From contig CAWANF010000001.1 of assembly GCA_963783355.1 (NCBI GenBank), positions 806,001 through 870,000 of the forward strand: a stretch of 64,000 bases of DNA, written 5' to 3'. This document shows, one piece after another, positions 46,053 through 55,072 of the stretch (the stretch's first letter is position 1; each line of letters starts with the position of its first letter). This DNA is from CAWANF01 sp963783355 (GTDB taxonomy: Bacteria > Bacteroidota > Rhodothermia > Balneolales > DATFMH01). Both the position numbers and the translations under genes were made by a program. Under the pieces are notes generated by a model. The model did no database searches and was not told where the DNA came from. It saw nothing but the letters and a program-made list of their open reading frames with translations.

Positions 46053-46067
46053 TTATTAAGTGGCACT
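46053..46067. promoter_or_regulatory. Candidate MocR operator
   Basis: TTATTAAGTGGCACT lies 9 bases upstream of the MocR ATG. Its reverse complement begins GTGCCACTTAATAA, which also occurs at 44284-44297. Location in the divergent spacer suggests an operator; the assignment is tentative. Confidence 0.3.
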
Positions 46068-46182
46068 ATTAGTTTGTGGTAAAGCGGATCTTTTTATGAG
46101 ACCGATTTGATAATATATTTCGAATATCACACAAAAGGAATTAAAACAGGTTGAAGTTTTTTAATTAATGAGGAAAGGCATA

Positions 46183-46866
46183 ATGGAAAACAAGAATAAC
46201 GTGCCCGCGCCATCTGAAAGAGTAAAAGTTAAAGTTTTGCCTAAAAGGGGGCACTACGAAAAAGAGACGATTTACAAAATTCTGGACGACTCTTTTGTAT
46301 GTCATATTGGATTTGTGGCTGATGGCAGCCCGGTTGTCATTCCCGTTGTATATGGCAGAAAAGACGATAAAATATTTTTCCATGGTGGAAAAGGCAGCAG
46401 GTTGCTAAAAACGGTAAAAAAAGGAGAAGATATTTGTATTACAGTCACGTTACTTGACGGATTTGTTCTTGCCCGGTCTGCTTTTCATCATTCGGTGAAT
46501 TATCGTTCGGTTGTTGCTTTTGGTAAGGCTGTTGAATTAACAAAACCTGATGAAAAGATTGAAGCATTGAAATCGATAACCAATCACCTGTTACCCGGAC
46601 GCTGGGAAGAGGTCAGATTTCCCAATGAAAAAGAATTAAACGCAACGACCGTATTGTCGTTCGATTTGATGGAAGCATCAGCAAAAACAAGATCAGGCCC
46701 CGTATCAGATGACGAAGATGATATGGACTATCCGGTTTGGGCTGGAGTCATACCTGTTCGTTTTATTCCTTTGGAACCTGTACCGGATGATCAGCTAAAT
46801 AAGGAGATTGAGCTCCCTGATTATATCCGTGAGCTCCCGGGGCGAATGAAAAGTCTTAACATTTAA
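46183..46866 (+). CDS. Pyridoxamine 5'-phosphate oxidase-family flavin-binding protein
   Basis: 227 residues from MENKNNVPAPSERVKVKVLP, with AGGAAAGG seven bases before this ATG; the ATG 15 bases upstream overlaps that site and is less likely. Motifs FVCHIGFVADGSPVVIPVVY, FFHGGKGSRLL, and SAFHHSVNYRSVVAFGKAVE mark the split-barrel FMN-binding fold of the PNPOx-like, nitroimidazole-resistance-type group. It is divergent from and probably controlled by the MocR regulator, and followed by an AhpD-like gene. Confidence 0.88.
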   Translation: MENKNNVPAPSERVKVKVLPKRGHYEKETIYKILDDSFVCHIGFVADGSPVVIPVVYGRKDDKIFFHGGKGSRLLKTVKKGEDICITVTLLDGFVLARSAFHHSVNYRSVVAFGKAVELTKPDEKIEALKSITNHLLPGRWEEVRFPNEKELNATTVLSFDLMEASAKTRSGPVSDDEDDMDYPVWAGVIPVRFIPLEPVPDDQLNKEIELPDYIRELPGRMKSLNI

Positions 46867-46890
46867 ATTAGTTCAAATTAGGAGAAGAAA

Positions 46891-47346
46891 ATGAGATTAA
46901 ACTGGTCGAAATTCAATAAAGACGGAATGAAAGCCATGCTTGATTTTCAAGCGGTTGTAGATAAAAGCAATCTGGATGAAAAACTACTTGAACTCATCAA
47001 AATCCGGGCATCGCAGATTAACCGTTGTGCTTATTGCCTGGATATGCATACAAAAGATGCCCGTGCGATCGGGGAGAGTGAACTGCGTATAAACCTGCTG
47101 CCGGCCTGGAGGGAAACAAAATTTTATTCGGAGCGAGAGCGAGCTGCTTTGGCATGGTGCGAGGCCCTGACTCGGCTTCCGGAGTCCGGAGCACCTGATA
47201 CTGTCTATAATGAAGTTGAAGAATTATTCAGCCCCGATGAAATTACGGAACTGACTTTAGCCATCGTTGTAATTAATAGCTGGAACCGGTTGTGTGTGGG
47301 ATTCCGGTCGGAAGCCGGAAATTATGTATCTGATCGAAAACACTGA
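46891..47346 (+). CDS. Carboxymuconolactone decarboxylase/AhpD-family protein
   Basis: 151 residues with the AhpD-like core LLELIKIRASQINRCAYCLD then MHTKDARAIGES: CxxC (CAYC) and following His form the peroxidase-type active site of the family. It is 24 bases after the flavin-binding protein gene and ends at a bidirectional terminator, so the pair form the MocR-regulated operon. Substrate unknown. Confidence 0.9.
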   Translation: MRLNWSKFNKDGMKAMLDFQAVVDKSNLDEKLLELIKIRASQINRCAYCLDMHTKDARAIGESELRINLLPAWRETKFYSERERAALAWCEALTRLPESGAPDTVYNEVEELFSPDEITELTLAIVVINSWNRLCVGFRSEAGNYVSDRKH

Positions 47347-47367
47347 CTATTATTATGCTCGTTATGT

Positions 47368-47408
47368 AAAAAAGGAGAAATTTCAATATGGAAGTTTCTC
47401 CTTTTTTT
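47368..47408 (+). terminator. Terminator after the AhpD-like gene
   Basis: AAAAAAGGAGAAA and TTTCTCCTTTTTT form a 13-bp stem with a 14-base loop, ending in a T-run; it also works on the reverse strand. Confidence 0.75.
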
Positions 47409-47541
47409 ATGTCAATACAAAGAAAGACCGAAAACAGGCCATCGGTACTATTCATCTTAAAAACATAAACCGTAAACGTACTGGATAATCTGATTATGAA
47501 ACTCAGATGCCCTGGCTCATCATTATTTTTGATTTCAATAC

Positions 47542-48051
47542 TTAAGCTTCTTCGGCAACACCTATAACGTAGTTTTTCCCGTATACTTTGGCGCATTTCG
47601 GACATGTGGTATAAAAGAAGTACACTTTTTCGGGCTTTCTTCCTTTATATTCAACATGATGTTTCATTTCGTCGTACCATTTTGGGGCATCTTTAAAAGG
47701 CCCCTCAAAAACCTTGGTCAGGTAGTTACCAGTCAGGTAAACCATCTCTTCTCCCGGAACTTCTTTGGTAACGGCAAAATAGTGATCACTCGACCATGCC
47801 GAATGATCTTCGGACAAAACAATAAATTGATGCTCATCCATGGCATGAGCTTCCTCAATAGACCGGAACGTTTTTGAAAACACTTTTCCCATGTTTACGG
47901 GGATATGAAAGAAACTCCGGGTTTTGGCTTTCACAAAGGGTTTGTGTTCGAAATGAAGTTCCTGATCTTCCCAGCCCTCTGGTTTAAACTTTGGGCAGCA
48001 TCCGGTTGGATTGTCCTGCATATCATATTCGGGTAATTTATTAACTTCCAT
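47542..48051 (-). CDS. Conserved hypothetical protein with CPKC motif
   Basis: 169 residues from MEVNKLPEYDMQDNPTGCCP; the frame is open 72 bases further but this start fits the fold and spacing. Two Cys sites are visible: NPTGCCPKF near the N-terminus and YTTCPKCAKVYGKNY near the C-terminus, which together could bind a metal. I have seen similar hypothetical proteins in Bacteroidota and Firmicutes but know no function. It is about 80 bases after the DUF3788 gene on the same strand, probably one operon. Confidence 0.75.
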   Translation of the reverse strand: MEVNKLPEYDMQDNPTGCCPKFKPEGWEDQELHFEHKPFVKAKTRSFFHIPVNMGKVFSKTFRSIEEAHAMDEHQFIVLSEDHSAWSSDHYFAVTKEVPGEEMVYLTGNYLTKVFEGPFKDAPKWYDEMKHHVEYKGRKPEKVYFFYTTCPKCAKVYGKNYVIGVAEEA

Positions 48052-48132
48052 AACAAACTCTCTTTCAGATGATGAACAACGTACCGATAGTTTAATGATG
48101 TCGATATCGCTGGCTGTTGACAAAACGGATAT

Positions 48133-48555
48133 TTACTTGAGATTACATTTTATTTCGATGAGTGATTTGGCATCTTCCACATCACGTTCATTTCTAAATG
48201 GAATGCTGATTCCTTTTATTTTATTATACTTTTTCCCGTTGCGGAATTGTACTTTCAATTCTTCAGAAACAGGACTTCCTTCTATGGCGTCTTTTGCTTT
48301 GTCTGTGAAATAGAATCCGACTGTGAAGGTTTCATCCTGGAGCGATAACCAGAATATAGTCTTCGATTTTCTGGTGACTTTCATGAGCCATCGTTTACCG
48401 TCGTTGTAATATCTCCACTGTTCTGAAAAATCGGGGTGTTCTGTATGGATATAATCAAATAAGGAATTCCATAGCTGTTTGGCTGATCCAATAAATCCTT
48501 CTACAATTTCCTGGCTCGGAAACTGCTCCTTATCATTTAAAACTGCTTTTACCAT
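48133..48555 (-). CDS. DUF3788 family protein
   Basis: 140 residues with the family pattern LWNSLFDYIHTEHPDFSEQW, DGKRWLMKVTRKSKTIFWLS and FTVGFYFTDKAKDAI. DUF3788 proteins are small, cytoplasmic and of unknown function, common in Bacteroidota and Clostridia. It precedes the CPKC-motif protein on the same strand. Confidence 0.82.
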   Translation of the reverse strand: MVKAVLNDKEQFPSQEIVEGFIGSAKQLWNSLFDYIHTEHPDFSEQWRYYNDGKRWLMKVTRKSKTIFWLSLQDETFTVGFYFTDKAKDAIEGSPVSEELKVQFRNGKKYNKIKGISIPFRNERDVEDAKSLIEIKCNLK

Positions 48556-49068
48556 TATTCTCTCCTGATATCTTAAATATACAGATAGCTGATTTATTGT
48601 TTTGCTTTTAAGTAATGACGTTAGGCATATTTAATGATGTTAGAGAGATAAACGAAAATTATTATAGAACAAACTTTTAGAAAAAAGACGGATACTGCTA
48701 CAAAGAAGACTATCTCAAAAAAAAATGTTGTAAGATTATAAAAAATCGTATTTAATTTATATACGATTTATTAAGTTTAAACATGTGTTTATTAAATGGT
48801 TAGACCAGAAATATAAAATCAGGTAATCTTGCCTGTTTTGACGTGGGACCGATATCACTGTGACCGGGAGAGTCCCTATTAAATTTTTTATGGAGGATGG
48901 AAAAATAATCGTTAGCCGGTATTGATCCTGAATTGGCGGGAAGTTGGCAATGATTCACTATGGCTGACCGATATATTAAAATCGTGACAAATCAAAGGGA
49001 TTTTGTAAAGAAACGCTCATTGAAGAATGTCTGAGCCTAATAATAACAATCAAAGGAAGGAATGAATC
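48556..49068. other. Intergenic region with one palindrome
   Basis: No ORF or RNA recognised. AAATCGTAT and ATACGATTT (48743-48769) form a 9-bp palindrome with a 9-base AT spacer, possibly an operator or weak terminator. Confidence 0.4.
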
Positions 49069-49350
49069 ATGAAGAAGTTTTTGGTTGAACGTGAAATTCC
49101 GGGTCTCGGAAAACTGTCAAAAGAAGAGTTACAAAAGATAACCCAGCAATCGAATGATGTGTTAAAGGATATGAATGTTCCTTATCACTGGCTGCATAGC
49201 TATATCACCGGTGACAAAATGTATTGTATACATATCGCCCCGGACGAAGAGACGGTCAGGGAGCATGCCCGAAGGGGAGGCTTCCCGGCAAATAAAGTTT
49301 CTGAAATCACTGATTTGATTGATCCGACGACGACCCCGAATAATAAATGA
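49069..49350 (+). CDS. DUF4242 family protein
   Basis: 93 residues: MKKFLVEREIPGLGKLSKEE, then VPYHWLHSYITGDKMYCIHI and EETVREHARRGGFPANKVSE. This is the DUF4242 pattern, a ferredoxin-like alpha/beta barrel (sometimes annotated as a nickel-binding protein) with a conserved HSY and a C/H site. Function is not known. It is a single gene between a long spacer and a terminator. Confidence 0.85.
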   Translation: MKKFLVEREIPGLGKLSKEELQKITQQSNDVLKDMNVPYHWLHSYITGDKMYCIHIAPDEETVREHARRGGFPANKVSEITDLIDPTTTPNNK

Positions 49351-49382
49351 TTGAATTCAGGGAAGTTTAACCGTGTGTGCAA

Positions 49383-49405
49383 AGCGGATCGGCAAACGAT
49401 CCGCT
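49383..49405 (+). terminator. Hairpin after the DUF4242 gene
   Basis: AGCGGATCG and CGATCCGCT form a perfect 9-bp stem with loop GCAAA, 33 bases after the stop; the T-run begins about 10 bases later, so it is a plausible but imperfect terminator. Confidence 0.6.
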
Positions 49406-49470
49406 TAAGTATCCTATTTTTTTAAGCCTGTTATAATGGCTATTCATCAATCTGAATTTAGAAAACTACA

Positions 49471-50079
49471 ATGAGCATATTTTATAAAGTAGCTTACCGT
49501 ATCGGTGTGACTCCCTGGGAAGATGCATCTGAGACACACGGCGATATGATTGAAAGACTGATTAAAAGAGAAGAAACAGGGAGTAAACCTTATGGTCCGG
49601 TTCTTGATCTTGGGTGCGGTTCAGGATTCTGGTCGGTGAAAATGGCACAATGGGGATGGCAGGTGGTTGGAATCGATAATATTCCTAAAGCATTGGAACG
49701 CGCACGGAAAAGGGCGAAAACAGCTGGCGTTGATGTTAGCTTTTTGTTTGGAGATGTAACGAGATTACATGAAACAATCGGCGGTTCAAAGTTTAATTTT
49801 TTCCTGGATCTTGGATGCTTTCATAGTTTAAAAGATAATCAGCGAATAAAAATGGGCATAGAAGTCAATAATGTGGCTGCACCCGATGCAACGATATTAG
49901 AACTGGTATGGAAGCGTCATTTCAGAGGGCCATTGCCACGGGGCGCCAATCCCGAAGAACTTGAAAAAATATTTGCTGGCTGGAAAGTGATCGCAGAAGA
50001 TCCGATAGATGCATCCGCTCTTCCGGGATTCCTGAAAAATGCCGATCCGCGTTGTTATCTGCTTCGAAAAGGCAACTAA
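49471..50079 (+). CDS. SAM-dependent methyltransferase, class I
   Basis: 202 residues. Motif I VLDLGCGSGFWSVKMAQWGW binds SAM; the acidic end of strand 2 is VVGIDNI, and motif IV is FFLDLGCFHSLKDNQRIKMG. The form resembles thiopurine S-methyltransferase/tellurite-resistance-like methyltransferases. The substrate cannot be told from the sequence. Single gene with its own spacer. Confidence 0.88.
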   Translation: MSIFYKVAYRIGVTPWEDASETHGDMIERLIKREETGSKPYGPVLDLGCGSGFWSVKMAQWGWQVVGIDNIPKALERARKRAKTAGVDVSFLFGDVTRLHETIGGSKFNFFLDLGCFHSLKDNQRIKMGIEVNNVAAPDATILELVWKRHFRGPLPRGANPEELEKIFAGWKVIAEDPIDASALPGFLKNADPRCYLLRKGN

Positions 50080-50180
50080 TCCCTTTTTAAGTATCCCAAA
50101 AGGGTAATTATATTGCATATCAGAAGGGCCTCTCTCATCTAAATCATTCTGATTTTTAGAAATGGTTTATGAATTAAAAA

Positions 50181-51563
50181 TCATGATTTTGGCATTACAT
50201 TCTGATTCAGCCGGAAGAAGTTTTCCGGATCGTATTTGGCTTTAATTTTTTGAAGACGTTTATAATTTTCTCCATAGATAGGTTTAACCTGGAAGTCATC
50301 GTCCTGGTCAAGGTAGTTCGTGTACATGCTGCCATTGGAATAGGGAGTCATTGCTTTATGGAACTCACGTGTCCAGGTTATGATTTCGTCATCATCGTTT
50401 GCATTATCCCAGCCCGACCAGATACCAAATGCAAAGTTAGCATCACGATCGGGGAAAGCGGTTGCATTTGGGGCAACCCTGTTGATAGCTCCGCCCATTG
50501 GTTCGAAACCCACTAAAGTCAGCGGTCCGGGCAGCGGATTGGTGTAACGAATAAAGGTATCGATTGCTTTGTCGGATAATTCATTCATAAAATAGGATTT
50601 CCAGTAATAACGTTCGCCATCGGGCGAGCCGGCGTCGAAATTTTGCTGCAACGCGACATAAGGCATTGGAGTGATTACCTCAAGCAAAGGTTTGCCAGTT
50701 TTTTGCAGAGGGGTCAGCAACTTTCTGCCTTTTTCAATATCACCCGAATAACAAGCTATGAGGGCAACTGCGGGTTTACCATGTGATTCTGCAGGAAAGG
50801 GAGCCACCGGCGGAATATTTAGTGCTAAGGCATAACAGGCTAATTCGTCAGGTGCCCCGGTCATAAGTTTTCGGTATGTCCGGAGTACGTTTTTCGTTTC
50901 TTCTATTGGATAAAACACCTGTGCGGTCAGTACGTCCGGACCCACTTTGTGCAGCCTGAATTCAAATGAAGTTACAATTCCAAAATTGCCACCGCCACCC
51001 CGAAGTCCCCAAAAAAGATCCGGGTTTTCATCTTCGCTTGCCCGAATCAGTTTCCCATTTGCCGTTACTACGTCAGCAGAAATCAGGTTGTCGATAGCGA
51101 GGCCGAACCTGCGGGCAAGATACCCGATTCCGCCACCTAATGTTAGTCCTGCGATTCCGGTTTTGGATACGATTCCAACCGTTGTTGCCAGTCCGAATGA
51201 CTGTGTTTCGTGATCGAAATCCCCCAATGTGGCACCCGGACCAACATGGGCAATTTGTTTCTTTGGCTCCACCCAAATGGCATTCATCAGGGATAAGTCT
51301 ATCATCATTCCATTATCACAAACCGCTTTTCCGGCAACATTGTGTCCGCCACCCTTAACGGAAACCAACAAATTGTTTTTTCGGGCAAAATTGACGGCTT
51401 TTACAACGTCGGAGGCGCCCTGGCATTGAACTATCATTTCGGGTCTTCGATCTATCATGCCATTCCAGACTTTGCGTGCCTGGTCGTAATCGGGATCTTC
51501 GGGTTGGATTAATTTGCCGCGCAGGCTTAGTTCAAATTGTTCGGTGGTTGATTTAACTTGCAT
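50181..51563 (-). CDS. FAD-binding oxidoreductase, berberine-bridge-enzyme type
   Basis: 460 residues. The N-terminal PCMH FAD domain has SVKGGGHNVAGKAVCDNGMM (the His that binds FAD covalently in this family), TTVGIVSKTGIAGLTLGGGI and LFWGLRGGGGNFGIVTSFEF; the C-terminal BBE motif is YTNYLDQDDD then YGENYKRLQKIKAKYDPENF. The Cys for a second FAD bond (usually before TVG) is not seen, so a single covalent link is likely. Bacterial members oxidise sugars or alkaloid-like compounds; the substrate here is unknown. Confidence 0.92.
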   Translation of the reverse strand: MQVKSTTEQFELSLRGKLIQPEDPDYDQARKVWNGMIDRRPEMIVQCQGASDVVKAVNFARKNNLLVSVKGGGHNVAGKAVCDNGMMIDLSLMNAIWVEPKKQIAHVGPGATLGDFDHETQSFGLATTVGIVSKTGIAGLTLGGGIGYLARRFGLAIDNLISADVVTANGKLIRASEDENPDLFWGLRGGGGNFGIVTSFEFRLHKVGPDVLTAQVFYPIEETKNVLRTYRKLMTGAPDELACYALALNIPPVAPFPAESHGKPAVALIACYSGDIEKGRKLLTPLQKTGKPLLEVITPMPYVALQQNFDAGSPDGERYYWKSYFMNELSDKAIDTFIRYTNPLPGPLTLVGFEPMGGAINRVAPNATAFPDRDANFAFGIWSGWDNANDDDEIITWTREFHKAMTPYSNGSMYTNYLDQDDDFQVKPIYGENYKRLQKIKAKYDPENFFRLNQNVMPKS

Positions 51564-51897
51564 ACCTCTCCTGTAGTTTTCTGTCTGCCGATGTTTACCT
51601 GGTCTGTAATCGGCATGTTTTAATTTCTGGTATGTTTAAAGATTAATTTATAAATAAAATAATAACAATATATTAGCTAAATCTAATATGTGTTGATTGT
51701 AGTATCCGGGAAGATTACCGAATACCGATGTAAACTGGTGCAGGTTTCATTTGTCCGGCACGTTGGTGCTGTCGCCTATGAAGATGATACTAAAGAGGGG
51801 ATCCCAGAATTTATAATGCCAACATAATTTATTGAACGCTCTCGCTGATTCTTTATGTGGGCAGAAAGCTGTTACAGGGATATTCATGATAAAAAAT
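51564..51897. other. Intergenic region, nothing recognised
   Basis: Between the flavoprotein start and the efflux operon terminator. It must hold the flavoprotein promoter; no other signal is seen. Confidence 0.35.
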
Positions 51898-51930
51898 ATG
51901 GTAGCACAGAAGACCAATCCGTGCTACCAT
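51898..51930 (-). terminator. Terminator of the RND efflux operon
   Basis: ATGGTAGCAC and GTGCTACCAT form a perfect 10-bp stem; on the minus strand ATTTTTTAT follows. It lies 26 bases after the stop codon of the RND pump. Confidence 0.8.
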
Positions 51931-51955
51931 TAATGTGCGGTAATAAAAATTAATT

Positions 51956-54900
51956 TTACTTTTTAGCTAATTTCTTTGTCAAACGTTTTTGATGGCCCAG
52001 TTCTAACATCAAATGGAAGACAGGCACTGCCAATAATGTTAAGAAAGTTCCGGTAATCAATCCTCCTATGGCAACGACGGCAAGAGGAGAAAGACGTTCA
52101 ATGCCAACGGCCCATTCAAGTGCTATCGGGATCATTCCAACGGCTGCGGCCCCGGCTGTCATTAATATCGGTCTTGTTCTCAGCTGGACAGCTTCAAGTA
52201 TAGCCTCTCTTGGAGATTTACCTTCCGACATGGCCACTTTTGCAAAATCTACCAGAAGAATTCCGTTCTTTACGATGATGCCCATAAGCAAAATCAATCC
52301 CATGAATGAAGGTAAACATCCATGTTTATCGGCTATGAGCATAGCCCATGATGCTCCTATAAGCGCCAGTGGCAGACTTGCCATAATCGCTATTGGATCC
52401 CGGAATGATTTGAATACAATTACAAGCATCAAATAAAGCAATACAATACCTATAGCAAAGGATTTAAGAAGTGCCGCAAAAGATTCGTTGAGTTGTTTGT
52501 ACTCTCCCTGGTAGGAGATAGCATAACCGCGCGGCAAATTGAGTCCTTTTAGTGCCATTTCGACATTAGTATGCAATTGGGTTATTGAAATATTGCTTCG
52601 ATAGCCGAGAACATCAATAGTAGGAACCAGTGCTTCATGTGTTTCAACGGTTGGTTCGTAAACAACTTTTGGTTTTGCAAAAGACGATAGTGGAATTAAT
52701 GATCCTTCCATCGTTTTTATCGGAATAGCGGCTATATCTTCTGAATTAGATCTTTGACTGGATTCCAGGCGAACCCAAACAGGTATTGGAATTTCTCCTG
52801 AAACACGAAGTTTTCCACCAGGTGTTCCTCCCACAGCCTGTGCTACCTGTCCCGCAACATCCTGTGGCGTTAAGCCATATAACCGGGCTTTAGCTTCATT
52901 GATTTGAAGATTTATCCGTTTTGATTTACCCTGCCATGTTCGCTCAAGCCCCGTTAATCCCCGAACATCTTTTAAGCGGTACAAAACAGAATCGGCTAAC
53001 TGGTCGAGAAGGATGGGATTGTTACCCGTAATCATAATATCGACGGTTCCACGGATTGAGGAAAGTGGGGTAGCACCAAATTCTGTTACGTTAGCAGATA
53101 TTAAGCCTGGCAGTCTGCGTATTTTTTTTCTGACATCGGCTTCAATTTGGTAGATTGTTTGATCACGATGAAAACGATCGATAATGTTTACCGTTATTTG
53201 TCCGTGCTGAAGTACCCGGCTTGCGCCAAAAGATTTTACACCTGCTTCAGAACCATCAACCGCAGACATAGAAAGCAGCCATCCGGATTTAAGAGAACTT
53301 TTAATTGAATGTTCAATTTGCGATGCGATTTTCTCAATACCTGGCGCATCCATGTCCGGCTGGGTTTCGTAGTTCACTATAAAAGTACCGCTATCCATCC
53401 GGGGCATCAATTCACGTCCGACGATTTTCATTAATGCCAATGATACAAAAAAGAGAATTACAAATGATGAAAGCACCAGCCCCCGATGTTCAAGGCCCCA
53501 TTTAACCGTTCGGGCATAAAATCGTTTCAAAGGATTCAATACATATTCTTCAAACGGATGCAATAATATATAAAGAGGATCCCGCCTGTCCGGTTTAAGA
53601 AAGTAGGGAACAAGCAGCGGTATGATGGTGAGGGATACAATTAGGGATGCCATCAATGCGACGGAAAGGGTAACCGCCAAAGGACGCAATACGGTTTGCA
53701 CATACCCGCCGATAAACATAATGGGTATGAGAACAACAATTACACTCACGGTTCCTGATGCCGCAGCAAGAAATATTTCCTGTGTACCTTTAGCAGCCGT
53801 TTTAATGCTGCTGTCACCTGTTAAACGTATTGTTCGTTCAATATTTTCAATTACAACAATGGCATCATCTGCCAATAGTCCGACAGCAATAATAATAGCC
53901 GTAAGTGTTACCATATTAAACTCATAGCCGAAAATATTAAGAACGGCGAAAGTAAGAAGGTATGTAAAAGGAAGAGACAGAGCCGTAATAAACGAAGCCC
54001 TCGTATCACCAAGGAAAAAAAGAATTACGATGATGGTCATAATTACAGCATCCCGCAATGCACCGAGCATATTATCGACCGTGAGGTCGATGAGACGGCC
54101 CTGCGTGTCCGATACTTCCATGTGAAGCATAGGGAAATTCTGCTCTATTCCGGGCAGCTTTTTTGTTATTTCGGCAATTATCTCACGAGCATGCCCTTTT
54201 TCACCTCGTAAAAGTGATATTGCAATGGCGGGTTTTCCGTTACCGCGATAAATGGAAGTGATGTCTGCTTTACCCCAATGAACATCGCCTAAGTCGCCAA
54301 CTCGTACAAAGTTTCCTTTTTGAATCGGGACCAAAATGCGAGATACGTCATCCGGGCCTTTTGCCAGCACCTGAGTATTAAGCAAATACCTGTTGCCATG
54401 CTGATAAATCAAACCTGATGGAGTGGAAATATTTGATTTCGCCAATGCCGAGGCTACCTGTCCTACTGTAAGATGATGAGCTTCGAGTTTGTTTCTATCT
54501 AGATCAACAGCTACCTGGCGTTGCTGACTGCCAAAAACTTCGGCTTCGGCTACGCCCGGTATGGTAAGCAAAGCGTCCCGCAATTGATTTTCCGTCAACC
54601 GGCGTATTTGAGGCAAGCTTAGATCGTATCCTTTTGAAGCAGTAACCGATAAAATGGTAAGCGGACGGGCAGCATCGGTTATTTTAAATATTAATGGTTC
54701 TTTAATGCCTTGAGGCAACAAACTTCGAACACGCGGTAATTCATTTGCTACTTTTGTAGCGGCTTCATCGATATTATTTCCATAATTAAATTCAATTTGA
54801 ACAGATGAAACCTGATCGCGCGATGTTGACGTTACCCGCCTTACTCCATCAATTGCAGACATCCTGACTTCAATAGGATGCGTAACATCGGTGGCAACAT

Positions 54901-55072
54901 CGTTTGCTGCTGCACCGGGCCACTGGGTAATAACCGCGACTACAGGTCGGTTAGTATCCGGGAAAAGGTTCATCGGCAAGGTAATATAAGCAATGACACC
55001 TGCCAGCACGGTTACAAAAGTAAGAGCAATGATGGCATGAGGCTTTCGGAGCATACGCTCGAAGAAGTTCAT
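51956..55072 (-). CDS. RND efflux transporter permease (AcrB/CzcA-like)
   Basis: 1038 residues, intact. The first helix region FFERMLRKPHAIIALTFVTV leads to LPMNLFPDTNRPVVAVITQW. TM4 has AVGLLADDAIVVIENIERTI with the classical DD proton-relay pair, and the last part AKVAMSEGKSPREAILEAVQ then LRTRPILMTAGAAAVGMIPI is typical of heavy-metal or broad-range pumps. Its ATG overlaps the fusion protein stop by ATGA. It forms, with the fusion protein and TolC-like gene upstream, a complete tripartite pump. Confidence 0.93.
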   Translation of the reverse strand: MNFFERMLRKPHAIIALTFVTVLAGVIAYITLPMNLFPDTNRPVVAVITQWPGAAANDVATDVTHPIEVRMSAIDGVRRVTSTSRDQVSSVQIEFNYGNNIDEAATKVANELPRVRSLLPQGIKEPLIFKITDAARPLTILSVTASKGYDLSLPQIRRLTENQLRDALLTIPGVAEAEVFGSQQRQVAVDLDRNKLEAHHLTVGQVASALAKSNISTPSGLIYQHGNRYLLNTQVLAKGPDDVSRILVPIQKGNFVRVGDLGDVHWGKADITSIYRGNGKPAIAISLLRGEKGHAREIIAEITKKLPGIEQNFPMLHMEVSDTQGRLIDLTVDNMLGALRDAVIMTIIVILFFLGDTRASFITALSLPFTYLLTFAVLNIFGYEFNMVTLTAIIIAVGLLADDAIVVIENIERTIRLTGDSSIKTAAKGTQEIFLAAASGTVSVIVVLIPIMFIGGYVQTVLRPLAVTLSVALMASLIVSLTIIPLLVPYFLKPDRRDPLYILLHPFEEYVLNPLKRFYARTVKWGLEHRGLVLSSFVILFFVSLALMKIVGRELMPRMDSGTFIVNYETQPDMDAPGIEKIASQIEHSIKSSLKSGWLLSMSAVDGSEAGVKSFGASRVLQHGQITVNIIDRFHRDQTIYQIEADVRKKIRRLPGLISANVTEFGATPLSSIRGTVDIMITGNNPILLDQLADSVLYRLKDVRGLTGLERTWQGKSKRINLQINEAKARLYGLTPQDVAGQVAQAVGGTPGGKLRVSGEIPIPVWVRLESSQRSNSEDIAAIPIKTMEGSLIPLSSFAKPKVVYEPTVETHEALVPTIDVLGYRSNISITQLHTNVEMALKGLNLPRGYAISYQGEYKQLNESFAALLKSFAIGIVLLYLMLVIVFKSFRDPIAIMASLPLALIGASWAMLIADKHGCLPSFMGLILLMGIIVKNGILLVDFAKVAMSEGKSPREAILEAVQLRTRPILMTAGAAAVGMIPIALEWAVGIERLSPLAVVAIGGLITGTFLTLLAVPVFHLMLELGHQKRLTKKLAKK

